From assembly GCF_018599245.1 (NCBI RefSeq), contig NZ_JAHEVJ010000009.1:62001-126000 (forward strand): DNA of 64,000 nucleotides, in the 5' to 3' direction. The notes under the pieces were generated by a model. It was given only the letters and a program-made list of their open reading frames with translations. It was not told the DNA's origin and did no database searches. The translations under genes and the position numbers were made by a program. Each line of letters begins with the position of its first letter. The stretch's first letter is position 1. The stretch comes from Aliiroseovarius lamellibrachiae (GTDB taxonomy: Bacteria > Pseudomonadota > Alphaproteobacteria > Rhodobacterales > Rhodobacteraceae). This document shows positions 8,635 to 17,835 of this stretch, piece by piece.

Positions 8635-9885
8635 ATGTTCCTAAAAGTCACCAAGGCAGTCGCCGCCCTGGCACTGACCACAGGTCTCGTCACGCCAGCA
8701 ATGGCTGAGCTGTCGGGCACACTGCGCATTATCTCGGACATGTCGAACCCAGCGCCACGCGCCATCATGGAAGGGTTGGCCGCCGACTTTGACGCCATGC
8801 ATCCGGACCTAAGTGTTGAGCTGGAAGTGGTTGACCGTGAAGCTTGGAAAAGCCAGATCCGCAATGCTCTCACCGCCAATCCGCCCGACGTTGTGAACTG
8901 GTATGCCGCCAACCGTATGGGGCCTTATGTACGCGCTGGCCTATTTGAAGACATTTCGGATATGTACACAAATGGCGACTTGCAGGGATTGGACAGCGTC
9001 AAGGGCGCTATGACCATGGACGGCAAGCAATATGGCGTGCCTTACACCTACTACCAATGGGGCATTTATTATCGCGAAGACATCTTTAAGGAGCTGGGCC
9101 TGAAAGAGCCCGCCACCTTTGACGAAGAGGTGGCCAATTGCGCCAAAATCGTGGAATCAGGGCGCAAGTGCTATGCAATCGGCACCAAAAATTATTGGAC
9201 CGCCGGTGGCTGGTTCGACTACATGAACATGCGCACCAATGGGTTCGACTTCCACATGAAGCTGGCCACCGGTGAAGCCAAATGGACCTCGGATGAGGTG
9301 CGCGCGACCTTTGCCAACTGGCGCAAGCTGATTGATCTGGGGGGGTTCATTGACGACCACCAAAGCTATAGCTGGCAAGAAGGCCTGCCGCCATTCATCG
9401 CAGGTGAAGCGACAGCGTATCTGATGGGCAACTTCGTGGTTCCCCATCTGCGCAATGCGGGCCTGAGCGACGATCAGATCGACTTTTATCAGTTCCCGAA
9501 GATCGCTGATGTCCCGATGGGGGAAGACGCACCAACCGATACGTTCCACATCGCATCGAACGCACAGAACAAGGAAGCCGCCCGTGCGTTCCTGCAGTTT
9601 GTGACCTCGCCGGATGTTCAATCGAAGATCAACGCTGCTGACGGGTTGGGTCAGCTTCCAGTCAATGCCAATGCAACTGTCGGCGATGACGAGTTCTTGA
9701 AGCAGGGCTTCGACATGCTCTCAAACAACGCCACTGGCGGCATCGCCCAGTTCTTCGACCGTGATTTCCCGGCTGAAATGGCAGCAATCGGCATGGAAGG
9801 TCTACAGGAATTCATGGTGTTCCCGGACAATCTGGACGACATCCTGAACCGCCTCGAAAGCGCGCGTCAGCGGATCTACAAGTAA
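8635..9885 (+). CDS. Sugar ABC transporter substrate-binding protein
   Basis: A 416-residue family-1 extracellular solute-binding protein. A Sec signal peptide (MFLKVTKAVAALALTTGLVTPAMA, cleaved before ELSG) leads into the mature domain. GGGAGG lies just before the ATG. Segments such as FDAMHPDLSVELEV, NPPDVVNWYA and GVPYTYYQWGIYYRED are typical of CUT1 oligosaccharide receptors. It heads an operon with two permeases and galactoside-degrading enzymes, so its ligand is probably an alpha- or beta-galactoside. A stable hairpin follows the stop codon. Confidence 0.94.
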   Translation: MFLKVTKAVAALALTTGLVTPAMAELSGTLRIISDMSNPAPRAIMEGLAADFDAMHPDLSVELEVVDREAWKSQIRNALTANPPDVVNWYAANRMGPYVRAGLFEDISDMYTNGDLQGLDSVKGAMTMDGKQYGVPYTYYQWGIYYREDIFKELGLKEPATFDEEVANCAKIVESGRKCYAIGTKNYWTAGGWFDYMNMRTNGFDFHMKLATGEAKWTSDEVRATFANWRKLIDLGGFIDDHQSYSWQEGLPPFIAGEATAYLMGNFVVPHLRNAGLSDDQIDFYQFPKIADVPMGEDAPTDTFHIASNAQNKEAARAFLQFVTSPDVQSKINAADGLGQLPVNANATVGDDEFLKQGFDMLSNNATGGIAQFFDRDFPAEMAAIGMEGLQEFMVFPDNLDDILNRLESARQRIYK

Positions 9886-9898
9886 CACTCCCTACGGG

Positions 9899-9922
9899 TG
9901 CCCCGGGCTTAGGCTCGGGGCA
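9899..9922 (+). other. Intercistronic hairpin after binding-protein gene
   Basis: TGCCCCGGGC (9899-9908), loop TTAG, GCTCGGGGCA (9913-9922) gives a 10-bp stem with one G-U pair. No U-run follows. Such structures downstream of binding-protein genes commonly protect the upstream mRNA so that the receptor is made in excess over the permeases. Confidence 0.65.
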
Positions 9923-9996
9923 TCTGCCCCTTTACCCTCACGGTATCGGCAAGCCTTGTTCGGGCTTTCCCATGACGTGTCCACGGGAGGAACGAA

Positions 9997-10908
9997 ATGG
10001 CCACCACACATGCCGAGATGAGCTGGGTACGCAGAAACCGGATGACCCTGACGCCCCTTCTGTTTTTGGCGCCGGGTGTGCTGTTTTTTGTGATCTATGT
10101 GATCATCCCGATCCTGCAGAGCTTTAACATCTCACTTTATCAGTGGGACGGGCTGGGGGAGGCCACCTTTGTCGGCATCGGCAACTATCAAGAGCTGATG
10201 ACCGATCGCGCTTTTGAGGTGTCGCTGTGGAACAACGTGAAATGGCTGGCGCTTTATCTTCTGGCAATCCCGGCCGGGCTGTTCATTGCCCTGTTTCTAA
10301 ACCAGACTATTGTGGGGATCAGACTCTACAAGTCCCTGTTCTTCTTTCCCTTTGTGATCAGCCAGGTGGTTGTGGGCCTGGTGTTCAGCTGGTTCTACCT
10401 GCCCCGCGAAGGGCTTTTGAACGCGGTGCTGGGTGTGGTGGGGCTTGGCCCGATCAACGTGTTGGGCGACCCGACCTTGGCCACCTATGGGATCATTGTC
10501 GCAGGCCTCTGGCCACAGACCGCCTATTGTATGATCCTGTATCTCACCGGCCTGAACGCCGTGGACCCGGAACAAATCGAAGCCGGTCGTCTGGATGGCG
10601 CCAAGGGCTGGCGTATGTTGTGGCACATTATCCTGCCGCAACTGAAACCCGCCACCTTCATCGCCTTTGTGGTCACGATCATCGGCGCGCTGCGCTCGTT
10701 TGACCTCATCTCGGTCATGACCAATGGTGGTCCGTTTGGCTCCACCCGTGTTCTGAGCTTCTATATGTTTGAAAAGGCCCTGTCGGAATATGGTTTCCGC
10801 ATGGGTTACGGTTCGGCCATCGCAGTCGTACTGTTCCTGATCATGCTGCTCTTTATCGGCTATTTCCTGTGGTCGATGTATCAAGACGAAAAAGCCGCGC
10901 GGCGTTAA
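9997..10908 (+). CDS. Sugar ABC transporter permease 1 (MalF/UgpA type)
   Basis: A 303-residue inner-membrane permease with six predicted membrane segments. The cytoplasmic EAA loop, EAGRLDGAKGWRMLWHIILP, which docks the ATPase, is clear near residues 196-215. GGGAGG precedes the ATG. It forms a heterodimer with the next gene product, begins 111 bp after the binding-protein gene, and is followed after 14 bp by the second permease. Confidence 0.95.
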   Translation: MATTHAEMSWVRRNRMTLTPLLFLAPGVLFFVIYVIIPILQSFNISLYQWDGLGEATFVGIGNYQELMTDRAFEVSLWNNVKWLALYLLAIPAGLFIALFLNQTIVGIRLYKSLFFFPFVISQVVVGLVFSWFYLPREGLLNAVLGVVGLGPINVLGDPTLATYGIIVAGLWPQTAYCMILYLTGLNAVDPEQIEAGRLDGAKGWRMLWHIILPQLKPATFIAFVVTIIGALRSFDLISVMTNGGPFGSTRVLSFYMFEKALSEYGFRMGYGSAIAVVLFLIMLLFIGYFLWSMYQDEKAARR

Positions 10909-10922
10909 GGAGGAGAGAAACC

Positions 10923-11771
10923 ATGTTCCCGATCCCAATCGAAAAACGCCCCCGCAGCGCGCAGGTCATCTATCAGGCCCTGGTGCCGATCGCCCTGATC
11001 ATGTGGCTACTGCCCCTGATCGCGGTTGCGCTCTTCTCCATTCGGCCACTCACGGATTTCACGAATGGAAACTACTGGGGCCTGCCATCTTCATTCGAGT
11101 TTTTCACCAATTACGGCAAGGTGTTCTTTGAATCGGACATGCCGCAATACATGCTAAACTCGATCCTGATTACGGTCCCTACTGTGGTCGGGGCGGTGGC
11201 CCTTTCCTGCATGACCGGATTTGCTCTGGGAATCTATAGGTTCCGCGGCAATCTGATCATCTTCTTCATGTTCATTGCCGGCAATTTCGTCCCCTTCCAG
11301 ATCCTGATGGTGCCGGTGCGTGACTTAACAGTTTCTGCCGGGCTTTATGACACAAAACTGGGGCTGGTGCTGTTCCACATCGCTTTCCAGACCGGGTTTT
11401 GCACGCTCTTTATGCGCAACTTCATTCGCGCCTTGCCTTTTGAGCTGATCGAGGCTGCTCGCGTCGAAGGCATCGCCGAATGGCGCATCTTCTGGTACGT
11501 GGTGCTTCCGTTGATGAAACCGGCCATCGCCGCCCTGTCCGTGCTGATTTTCACCTTCATCTGGAACGATTACTTCTGGGCGATTGTGCTGACACAAGGA
11601 CCGGATTCGCAACCTGTGACCGCCGGCATCACGTCGTTCAACTCGCAATTTGTGGCCCAATATCACCTAATGAGCGCGGGCAGCATTGTTGCCGCCCTGC
11701 CACCAGTGGCGATGTTTTTCATGATGCAACGCCACTTTATTGCAGGTCTCACCCTGGGAGCCGTGAAATGA
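10923..11771 (+). CDS. Sugar ABC transporter permease 2 (MalG/UgpE type)
   Basis: A 282-residue permease of the MalG type with six membrane segments and the EAA motif EAARVEGIAEWRIFWYVVLP. The ATG at 10923 is selected because AAGGAGGAG lies directly upstream; the longer frame would overlap the first permease. The stop overlaps the start of the alpha-galactosidase gene (ATGA), implying translational coupling of import and hydrolysis. Confidence 0.95.
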   Translation: MFPIPIEKRPRSAQVIYQALVPIALIMWLLPLIAVALFSIRPLTDFTNGNYWGLPSSFEFFTNYGKVFFESDMPQYMLNSILITVPTVVGAVALSCMTGFALGIYRFRGNLIIFFMFIAGNFVPFQILMVPVRDLTVSAGLYDTKLGLVLFHIAFQTGFCTLFMRNFIRALPFELIEAARVEGIAEWRIFWYVVLPLMKPAIAALSVLIFTFIWNDYFWAIVLTQGPDSQPVTAGITSFNSQFVAQYHLMSAGSIVAALPPVAMFFMMQRHFIAGLTLGAVK

Positions 11772-13852
11772 TCCAAACCTGGTCGCTTCAGGACGGGCGG
11801 CAAAGCCTCGTGCTGGCTGCTGAACGTGAACATCTGCCCGAGGTGATCTATTGGGGGCCGCGCCTGCCGGACGGGGAAGATCTGGACGTGCTGGCGCGGG
11901 CGCATCAGATGGATGTGACCGGCGGGATGCTGGACCAGAATCCGGAACTCTCCATCTGCCCCGAAGCCACCCGCACGTTTCCGGGCCAACCCGGCATGAT
12001 CCTACGCGCGGGTGACGGCACACCACTGCTGCCGAAATTCTGTTTCGAAAAGGCCACTAAAGAAGAGAACAGCCTCACCCTCAGCTATCGGGATCAATCA
12101 AACACGCTGACTTATCGGGCGCATTTCGCGATCAACCCGACGTCACACATGATCACCGCGCGCGCTGAAATCGAGTCGGGTGCACCAGTGCATCTGCATT
12201 GGCTGTCCGCCCCTGTTTTCCCTGCCCCGCAGAATTCGGACGACGTGATTGATTTCTCTGGCCGCTGGTGTGGCGAGTTCCAGATGAACCGCACCCCGTG
12301 GTCGGCCGGAATGCGCTATCGCGAGAACCGCACCGGGCGCACCGGGCATGAACATTTCCCCGGTCTGATTGTCCCCTGCCATGGCGCCACCAACACGCGT
12401 GGCCATGCTTATGGCTTCCATTACGGCTGGTCCGGTGGCCATCGCATGATTGCCGAGGAGTTGCCCGACGGGCGTCGTCAGATCCAGTTTGGGGATGCCG
12501 CACGGATCGAGCACACTCCGCAGTGCAAGTTCACCTCGGCGCCGCTTTACGCAATGTTTTCCGATGACGGGATCAACGGTTGCGCCGTATCGTTTCAACG
12601 CCATCTGCGCGACGAGATTGTACAGTTCCCTCACCCTGATCAACCCCGTCCGGTGCACTACAATTGTTGGGAAGCAGTCTATTTCAACCACAACCTGCCC
12701 GAACTGAAAGAAATAGCAGATCGCGCCGCCACCCTGGGTGCAGAACGCTTTGTGCTGGATGATGGCTGGTTCGGCAATCGCGACGACGACACACGCGCAC
12801 TGTCGGATTGGGAAGTGGACCGGCGCAAGTACCCGGACGGATTGGACCCGCTGATTGAGCATGTCCACGGGCTCGGCATGAGCTTCGGCATCTGGTTCGA
12901 ACCCGAAATGATCAATCCCGACAGCGACATCCACCGCGCCCATCCTGATTGGGCCTTGGGGGGTGAGGACCAGATCCTCGGACGCCAGCAGAAGGCGCTG
13001 AACATGGCGCTGCCCGATGTGCAGGATTTCCTCTTTGACCGCATCAGTGCGGTGCTGTCTGCGCATGAGATCGACTATATCAAATGGGACCATAACCGGG
13101 TGCTGCCCATGCCCGACGCGGCACAGACCCGTGGCTCTTACGCGCTGATCGACCGGTTGCGCGCCGCCTTTGCGCATGTGGAAATCGAAAGCTGTGCTTC
13201 GGGCGGGGGGCGGATTGATTTCGGCATTCTCGAACGCACCCAACGAGTCTGGCTTTCCGACAGCAATGACGCGCTGGAGCGGCTGCGCATTCAACACAAT
13301 GCTGCGATTTTCCTGCCCTCGGTGGTGACCGGCAGCCATGTTGGACCGCGCCATTGCCATACATCAGGTCGGGTGATCGACATTCGCATGCGGGCCTGGG
13401 TTGCGGCCCAACGTCATATGGGATTTGAAATGGATCCGCGGGAACTGACCGACGACGAGGCCGAGGTGCTGACCCGCACAACCAAATGGTGGAAAGACAA
13501 TCGCAACTGGATGGCGCGGGCAGATATTCTGCGGCTTGACAGTGCCGATCCGTCGGTGATTGCCGAGCAGCAATTGTCAGAAACGGGGGATCATTTTGTG
13601 GTATTTGCCGGGGTCGCCGATACGTCGCGCCAGATCGCTCCACGTCCCCTTCGCTTAACACGTCTCAGCCCCGATGTGATGTATAGGGTCGACCTGGTCA
13701 ACCGCGACGACGCGCCTGCCCTATCGCGTGGGGCCCCGGCCTTGAAATCCAGTCCGCTTGAACTCAGCGGGCAATACCTCATGAACCATGGGCTTATGCT
13801 GCCATGGCAATTCCCACTGCACATGTGGGTGATCGAAGGAACCAAGATATGA
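11768..13852 (+). CDS. Alpha-galactosidase, glycoside hydrolase family 36
   Basis: A 694-residue cytoplasmic enzyme that removes terminal alpha-galactosyl groups from imported oligosaccharides. It has the GH36 layout of an N-terminal beta-sandwich, a central TIM barrel and a C-terminal beta domain. The nucleophile is Asp441 in IKWDHNR, and the acid/base is probably Asp498 in WLSDSND, preceded by the SCASGGGRID segment. The GWFGNRDDD and WFEPEMINPDSD segments are typical. No signal peptide is present, so hydrolysis takes place after uptake. It overlaps the permease stop and the next start by 4 bp each. Natural substrates could include melibiose-type sugars, floridoside, or digalactosylglycerol from algal galactolipid. 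Confidence 0.95.
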   Translation: MIQTWSLQDGRQSLVLAAEREHLPEVIYWGPRLPDGEDLDVLARAHQMDVTGGMLDQNPELSICPEATRTFPGQPGMILRAGDGTPLLPKFCFEKATKEENSLTLSYRDQSNTLTYRAHFAINPTSHMITARAEIESGAPVHLHWLSAPVFPAPQNSDDVIDFSGRWCGEFQMNRTPWSAGMRYRENRTGRTGHEHFPGLIVPCHGATNTRGHAYGFHYGWSGGHRMIAEELPDGRRQIQFGDAARIEHTPQCKFTSAPLYAMFSDDGINGCAVSFQRHLRDEIVQFPHPDQPRPVHYNCWEAVYFNHNLPELKEIADRAATLGAERFVLDDGWFGNRDDDTRALSDWEVDRRKYPDGLDPLIEHVHGLGMSFGIWFEPEMINPDSDIHRAHPDWALGGEDQILGRQQKALNMALPDVQDFLFDRISAVLSAHEIDYIKWDHNRVLPMPDAAQTRGSYALIDRLRAAFAHVEIESCASGGGRIDFGILERTQRVWLSDSNDALERLRIQHNAAIFLPSVVTGSHVGPRHCHTSGRVIDIRMRAWVAAQRHMGFEMDPRELTDDEAEVLTRTTKWWKDNRNWMARADILRLDSADPSVIAEQQLSETGDHFVVFAGVADTSRQIAPRPLRLTRLSPDVMYRVDLVNRDDAPALSRGAPALKSSPLELSGQYLMNHGLMLPWQFPLHMWVIEGTKI

Positions 13853-15558
13853 GCAAGGAACGCCGCAATCGCGCCTGGTATGGGATGCTCGACAAGGACG
13901 GTTTTATCCGCCGGTCCTGGATGAAAAACCAGGGATTTCCGGACCACGCTTTTGATGGGCGTCCTGTGATCGGCATTTGCAACACATGGTCTGAACTGAC
14001 CCCGTGCAATTCGGGCCTGCGAGAGCTGGCCGAAGGGGTGAAGCGCGGCGTGTGGGAGGCGGGCGGTTTTCCGGTTGAGTTCCCGGTGATGAGCCTGGGC
14101 GAGACCCAGATGAAGCCCACCGCGATGCTGTTTCGCAACCTTCTGGCGATGGACGTGGAGGAAAGCATTCGCGCCTATGGCATGGATGGCGTGGTGCTTT
14201 TGGGTGGATGTGACAAGACCACACCGGGTCAGTTGATGGGGGCGGCCTCGGTGGATCTGCCATCAATTGTGGTTTCTTCCGGGCCGATGCTGAACGGCAA
14301 ATGGAAAGGCCGCGATCTGGGATCGGGCACCGACGTGCGCAAATTCGCGATGGATGTGAAGGCGGGCGATATGACGCTGAAGGATTTCATGGCGACTGAA
14401 AGCGGCATGTCGCGGTCCAAGGGCGTGTGCAACACCATGGGCACGGCTTCCACCATGTCGTCGCTGACCGAAGCGCTGGGGATGTCGCTGCCGACCAATG
14501 GCGCGCTTCCGGCGGTGGATGCGCGGCGCATGGCGCTGGCGCATATGACGGGCAAACGCATTGTCGAGATGGTGGAAGAGGACCTGAAACTGTCGGACGT
14601 CTTGACCAAGGAAAGCTTTGAGAATGCGATCTTGACCAACGCCGCCCTGGGCGGATCGACCAACGCTGTGGTGCATCTTCTGGCGCTGGCGGGCCGGGTT
14701 GGCGTCGACCTGTCCATGGGGGATTTCGAAATCGGTGGTGAGATCCCGCTTCTTGTCAACTGCATGCCCTCGGGTAAATACTTGATGGAGGATTTCTGTT
14801 ACGCAGGTGGCGTTCCCGCGGTGTTAAAGGAAATCGCCCACAAGCTGCGCAAGGCCAACACGGTAATGGGGCGCGACATCTCGCATTATTATGAAGAGGC
14901 GGAATGCTACAATCGCGATGTGATCTATGCGTTTGATGCGCCGTTGAAACCGGCGGCGGGGCTGCGGGTTCTGCGCGGCAACTTGGCGCCGAACGGCGCG
15001 ATTGTGAAACCTTCGGCGGCCTCTGACCACCTGCTTGAACATGAAGGCGAGGCCTATGTGTTTGAAACGATCGAAGAGCTGAAAGCCAATATCGACCGCG
15101 ACGACCTGCCGGTGGATGAAACCACCATCCTCGTGCTGAAAAACTGCGGCCCGAAAGGCTATCCGGGCATGCCCGAAGTGGGCGACATGCCGGTGCCGGG
15201 AAAACTGGTGAAAAAGGGTGTGCGCGACATCGTGCGCGTCTCTGATGCGCGCATGTCAGGCACCGCGTTCGGCACCGTTGTCTTACATGTTGCGCCTGAA
15301 GCCACGGCCGGCGGGCCGCTTGCGCTGGTCAGGACGGGGGACCGGATCCGCCTTTCGGCCCAAAACGGCGTGCTGGAGTTGCTGGTTGATCAGGCCGAGA
15401 TGAACAAGCGCCGCGCCGCCTGGACCGCGCCCGAACCGCATTACACCCGTGGCTATGCCAAAATGTATGTCGATCACGTACTGCAGGCCGACAAAGGCGC
15501 GGATCTGGATTTTCTGGTGGGCAAAGATACCCGCCCTGTCACACGAGAGAGCCACTGA
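13849..15558 (+). CDS. IlvD/Edd-family sugar-acid dehydratase, probable D-galactonate dehydratase
   Basis: A 569-residue Fe-S dehydratase of the IlvD/EDD superfamily. Cluster-ligand regions are visible as CNTWSELTPCN, GGCDKTTPG and GVCNTMGTASTM. It is closest in feel to the L-arabinonate/galactonate-type sugar-acid dehydratases rather than to biosynthetic IlvD (SKERRNRAWYGMLDKDGFIRRSW start). Some family members are known to act on D-galactonate as well as L-arabinonate. The operon encodes every other De Ley-Doudoroff step but no enolase-superfamily DgoD, so this protein probably supplies 2-dehydro-3-deoxygalactonate. ATGA overlap upstream, TGATG overlap downstream. Confidence 0.9.
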   Translation: MSKERRNRAWYGMLDKDGFIRRSWMKNQGFPDHAFDGRPVIGICNTWSELTPCNSGLRELAEGVKRGVWEAGGFPVEFPVMSLGETQMKPTAMLFRNLLAMDVEESIRAYGMDGVVLLGGCDKTTPGQLMGAASVDLPSIVVSSGPMLNGKWKGRDLGSGTDVRKFAMDVKAGDMTLKDFMATESGMSRSKGVCNTMGTASTMSSLTEALGMSLPTNGALPAVDARRMALAHMTGKRIVEMVEEDLKLSDVLTKESFENAILTNAALGGSTNAVVHLLALAGRVGVDLSMGDFEIGGEIPLLVNCMPSGKYLMEDFCYAGGVPAVLKEIAHKLRKANTVMGRDISHYYEEAECYNRDVIYAFDAPLKPAAGLRVLRGNLAPNGAIVKPSAASDHLLEHEGEAYVFETIEELKANIDRDDLPVDETTILVLKNCGPKGYPGMPEVGDMPVPGKLVKKGVRDIVRVSDARMSGTAFGTVVLHVAPEATAGGPLALVRTGDRIRLSAQNGVLELLVDQAEMNKRRAAWTAPEPHYTRGYAKMYVDHVLQADKGADLDFLVGKDTRPVTRESH

Positions 15559-16322
15559 TGACTGCCACATTTCATGACCTCAAAGACGCCTCCATCTTCA
15601 TCACCGGAGGGGGCTCCGGCATTGGGGCGGCACTGACCGAAGGGTTCCTTCGCCAAGGAGCCAAGGTCGGGTTCATTGGCCGCTCGGACGCCTCGGCTTT
15701 TGTCAACCAGATGGAAGATGAGACCGGTAACCGCCCGCATTTCGTGCAGGGTGACATCACCGATATTCCCGCGTTGAAAGCGGCGATGGAAGATTGCGCG
15801 CATCTTAATGGCCCGCTCACCGTGCTTGTGAACAATGCCGCCAATGATCAGCGCCACAGCACCGAAGAGGTGAGCGAAGACTTCTGGGATTGGGCACAGG
15901 CGGTGAATCTGAAGGCCTATTTCTTTGCCTGTCAGGCCGCGATTGCGGGGATGCGCGCCCAAGGCGGCGGGTCAATCATTAACTTCACCTCGATCAGCTA
16001 CATGATGGGCAACACGGGCTATCCTGCTTACACCACTGCCAATTCCGGCATCAATGGGATGACACGGTCCCTGGCCCGCGAGTTTGGCCCCGACAAGATC
16101 CGCGTGAACGCGCTCGCCCCGGGGTGGGTGCTGACGCAAAAGCAGTTGGACATGTGGGCCGAACCTGAAGCCTTGGCGGCCCATCTCGACCGCCAATGCC
16201 TCAAGGAGCATCTTACGCCCGAAGACATCGTCGCCTCGACCCTGTTTCTGGCCTCATCCTCCAGCCGGATGATCACGGGGCAGGCTTTGGTCGTTGATGG
16301 CGGCGTTGTGGTGACGGGGTGA
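15558..16322 (+). CDS. SDR-family oxidoreductase, probable D-galactose 1-dehydrogenase with YxxxN active site
   Basis: A 254-residue short-chain dehydrogenase with the cofactor motif TGGGSGIGAA near residues 15-24 and the NNAA motif. The expected catalytic YxxxK appears as Tyr158-TTA-Asn162 (PAYTTANSGING): the codon at 16041-16043 is AAT, so the canonical Lys is Asn. The rest of the fold, including the C-terminal GQALVVDGG, is intact. Position in the operon predicts oxidation of galactose to galactono-lactone. The substitution may be tolerated with a rearranged active site, or the enzyme may have changed role. It starts within the preceding stop codon. Confidence 0.9.
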   Translation: MTATFHDLKDASIFITGGGSGIGAALTEGFLRQGAKVGFIGRSDASAFVNQMEDETGNRPHFVQGDITDIPALKAAMEDCAHLNGPLTVLVNNAANDQRHSTEEVSEDFWDWAQAVNLKAYFFACQAAIAGMRAQGGGSIINFTSISYMMGNTGYPAYTTANSGINGMTRSLAREFGPDKIRVNALAPGWVLTQKQLDMWAEPEALAAHLDRQCLKEHLTPEDIVASTLFLASSSSRMITGQALVVDGGVVVTG

Positions 16323-17233
16323 CGGCTATGACATCCACTCTCGACTGGATTGCCGTCGACTGGGGCACCACCCATTTGCGGCTCTGGCTGATGGCCAAGG
16401 ATGGGCAGGTGCTCGACCGGCGTGACAGCGATCAAGGGATGGGCAAGCTCATACCTGATCAGTTTGCCCCGACCTTGGCGGCGCTTCTGTCGGACGTGCC
16501 AAATGCCAGCGCCTATCCAGTCATCATCTGTGGCATGGCCGGGGCCCAGCAGGGGTGGGCCGAAGCACCTTACGTGACCACTCCCTGCCCCCCTCCGGGG
16601 GCTGAAATTGCCACACATGCACCTGACACTGACTGGGATGTGCGCATCTTGCCTGGGGTCAAACAGATACACCCGGCAGATGTGATGCGCGGCGAGGAAA
16701 CCCAGATTGCTGGGCTTCTGCTTGAGAATCATGGCTTCGAAGGCACGCTCTGCCTGCCTGGCACCCACAACAAATGGGTGCGTATCAAGGTCGGTCAGAT
16801 CACCGAGTTTCGCACGTTCATGACCGGCGAGCTTTTTGCCCTGATCAGCGGGCAATCCGTGTTGCGCCATTCGGTGGACACAAACGATCACGATCAAGAA
16901 GCGTTTGAGACGGCTTTGGGTGAGGCCATGGCCGATCCATCCGCCCTCGCGGCCAACCTCTTTTCCCTGCGCGCCGAAGGGCTTTTAAACGGCCTGTCCA
17001 CCGCCGCCGCGCGCGCACGCTTGTCTGCCCTGTTAATCGGTGCGGAACTGGCAGCCACACGCGCGTTCTGGCAAGAAGACGAGGTGGTTATCCTCGGCGA
17101 AGGTGACGTGGCCCGGGCCTATGAAACCGCGTTGAAAACAGCGGGCGGTAAAGCACGTTGTGTCGATGCCGAAACACTGACCTTGGCGGGGCTGCGATCC
17201 GCCTACGCACAATTGGGAAAGGCCGCATTATGA
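16319..17233 (+). CDS. dgoK: 2-dehydro-3-deoxygalactonokinase
   Basis: A DgoK-family sugar-acid kinase of about 304 residues, phosphorylating 2-dehydro-3-deoxy-D-galactonate at C6. The N-terminal phosphate-binding motif WIAVDWGTTHLRLWL, the ICGMAGAQQGW segment and the LCLPGTHNKWV segment are diagnostic. The GTG at 16319 overlaps the SDR stop codon; an ATG at 16328 is an alternative start, three codons on. It is the committed phosphorylation step of the galactonate route and is coupled by ATGA to the aldolase gene. Confidence 0.95.
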   Translation: MTAMTSTLDWIAVDWGTTHLRLWLMAKDGQVLDRRDSDQGMGKLIPDQFAPTLAALLSDVPNASAYPVIICGMAGAQQGWAEAPYVTTPCPPPGAEIATHAPDTDWDVRILPGVKQIHPADVMRGEETQIAGLLLENHGFEGTLCLPGTHNKWVRIKVGQITEFRTFMTGELFALISGQSVLRHSVDTNDHDQEAFETALGEAMADPSALAANLFSLRAEGLLNGLSTAAARARLSALLIGAELAATRAFWQEDEVVILGEGDVARAYETALKTAGGKARCVDAETLTLAGLRSAYAQLGKAAL

Positions 17234-17835
17234 GCCGCAATATCATCGCCATCCTACGCGGGATCACCCCGGATGAAACCACCGACATTCTCGACGCGCT
17301 GATCGCCGCCGGGATCACCACAATTGAGGTTCCGCTGAACTCGCCCGACCCGTTCGATAGCATCGAACGCATGGTGAAACACGCGGGCAACCGGGCGGTG
17401 GTGGGTGCGGGGACCGTGTTGGATGTAACCTTTGTGGAACGTCTTGCGGGCATCGGCGCGCAACTGGTTGTGTCACCCGATGCCAATCCGGAGGTGATCG
17501 CGGCCACCAAGTCATATGGGATGGCCTCTTATCCCGGGGTACTGACCCCGACCGAAGCCTTTTCCGCCCTGCGCGCGGGGGCCGACGGGTTGAAGTTTTT
17601 CCCAGCGTTCAAATTGGGGCTCGAGGGTTTCAAGGCGCTTTCAGCGGTCCTGCCTGCGGGTACAAAATCCTATGCGGTGGGGGGCGTCGGCCCGGATGAT
17701 TTTGCAAGCTGGCTCAATGCAGGGATTACCGGATTTGGCATGGGGTCAAACATCTACAAACCCGGATACTCAGCTGATCAGGTTGCAAAGCTCGCAACCG
17801 AGATTGTCGCGGCTTACGACAAGGCCGCGCCATGA
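17230..17835 (+). CDS. dgoA: 2-dehydro-3-deoxy-6-phosphogalactonate aldolase
   Basis: A 201-residue class I aldolase of the KDPG/KDPGal family that splits 2-dehydro-3-deoxy-6-phosphogalactonate into pyruvate and glyceraldehyde 3-phosphate. The Schiff-base Lys lies in ADGLKFFPAF, with the catalytic Glu in TTIEVPLNSPDPF and the GAGTVLD loop. The start at 17230 overlaps the dgoK stop (ATGA); the longer upstream frame lies within dgoK. The SPDP segment and linkage to dgoK favour the galactonate rather than gluconate enzyme. Confidence 0.95.
   Translation: MSRNIIAILRGITPDETTDILDALIAAGITTIEVPLNSPDPFDSIERMVKHAGNRAVVGAGTVLDVTFVERLAGIGAQLVVSPDANPEVIAATKSYGMASYPGVLTPTEAFSALRAGADGLKFFPAFKLGLEGFKALSAVLPAGTKSYAVGGVGPDDFASWLNAGITGFGMGSNIYKPGYSADQVAKLATEIVAAYDKAAP

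Noticed and set aside
12143-13360. 405-codon open frame antisense to the alpha-galactosidase gene
   Set aside because: The sense frame is a complete GH36 enzyme with catalytic motifs; the antisense product shows none.
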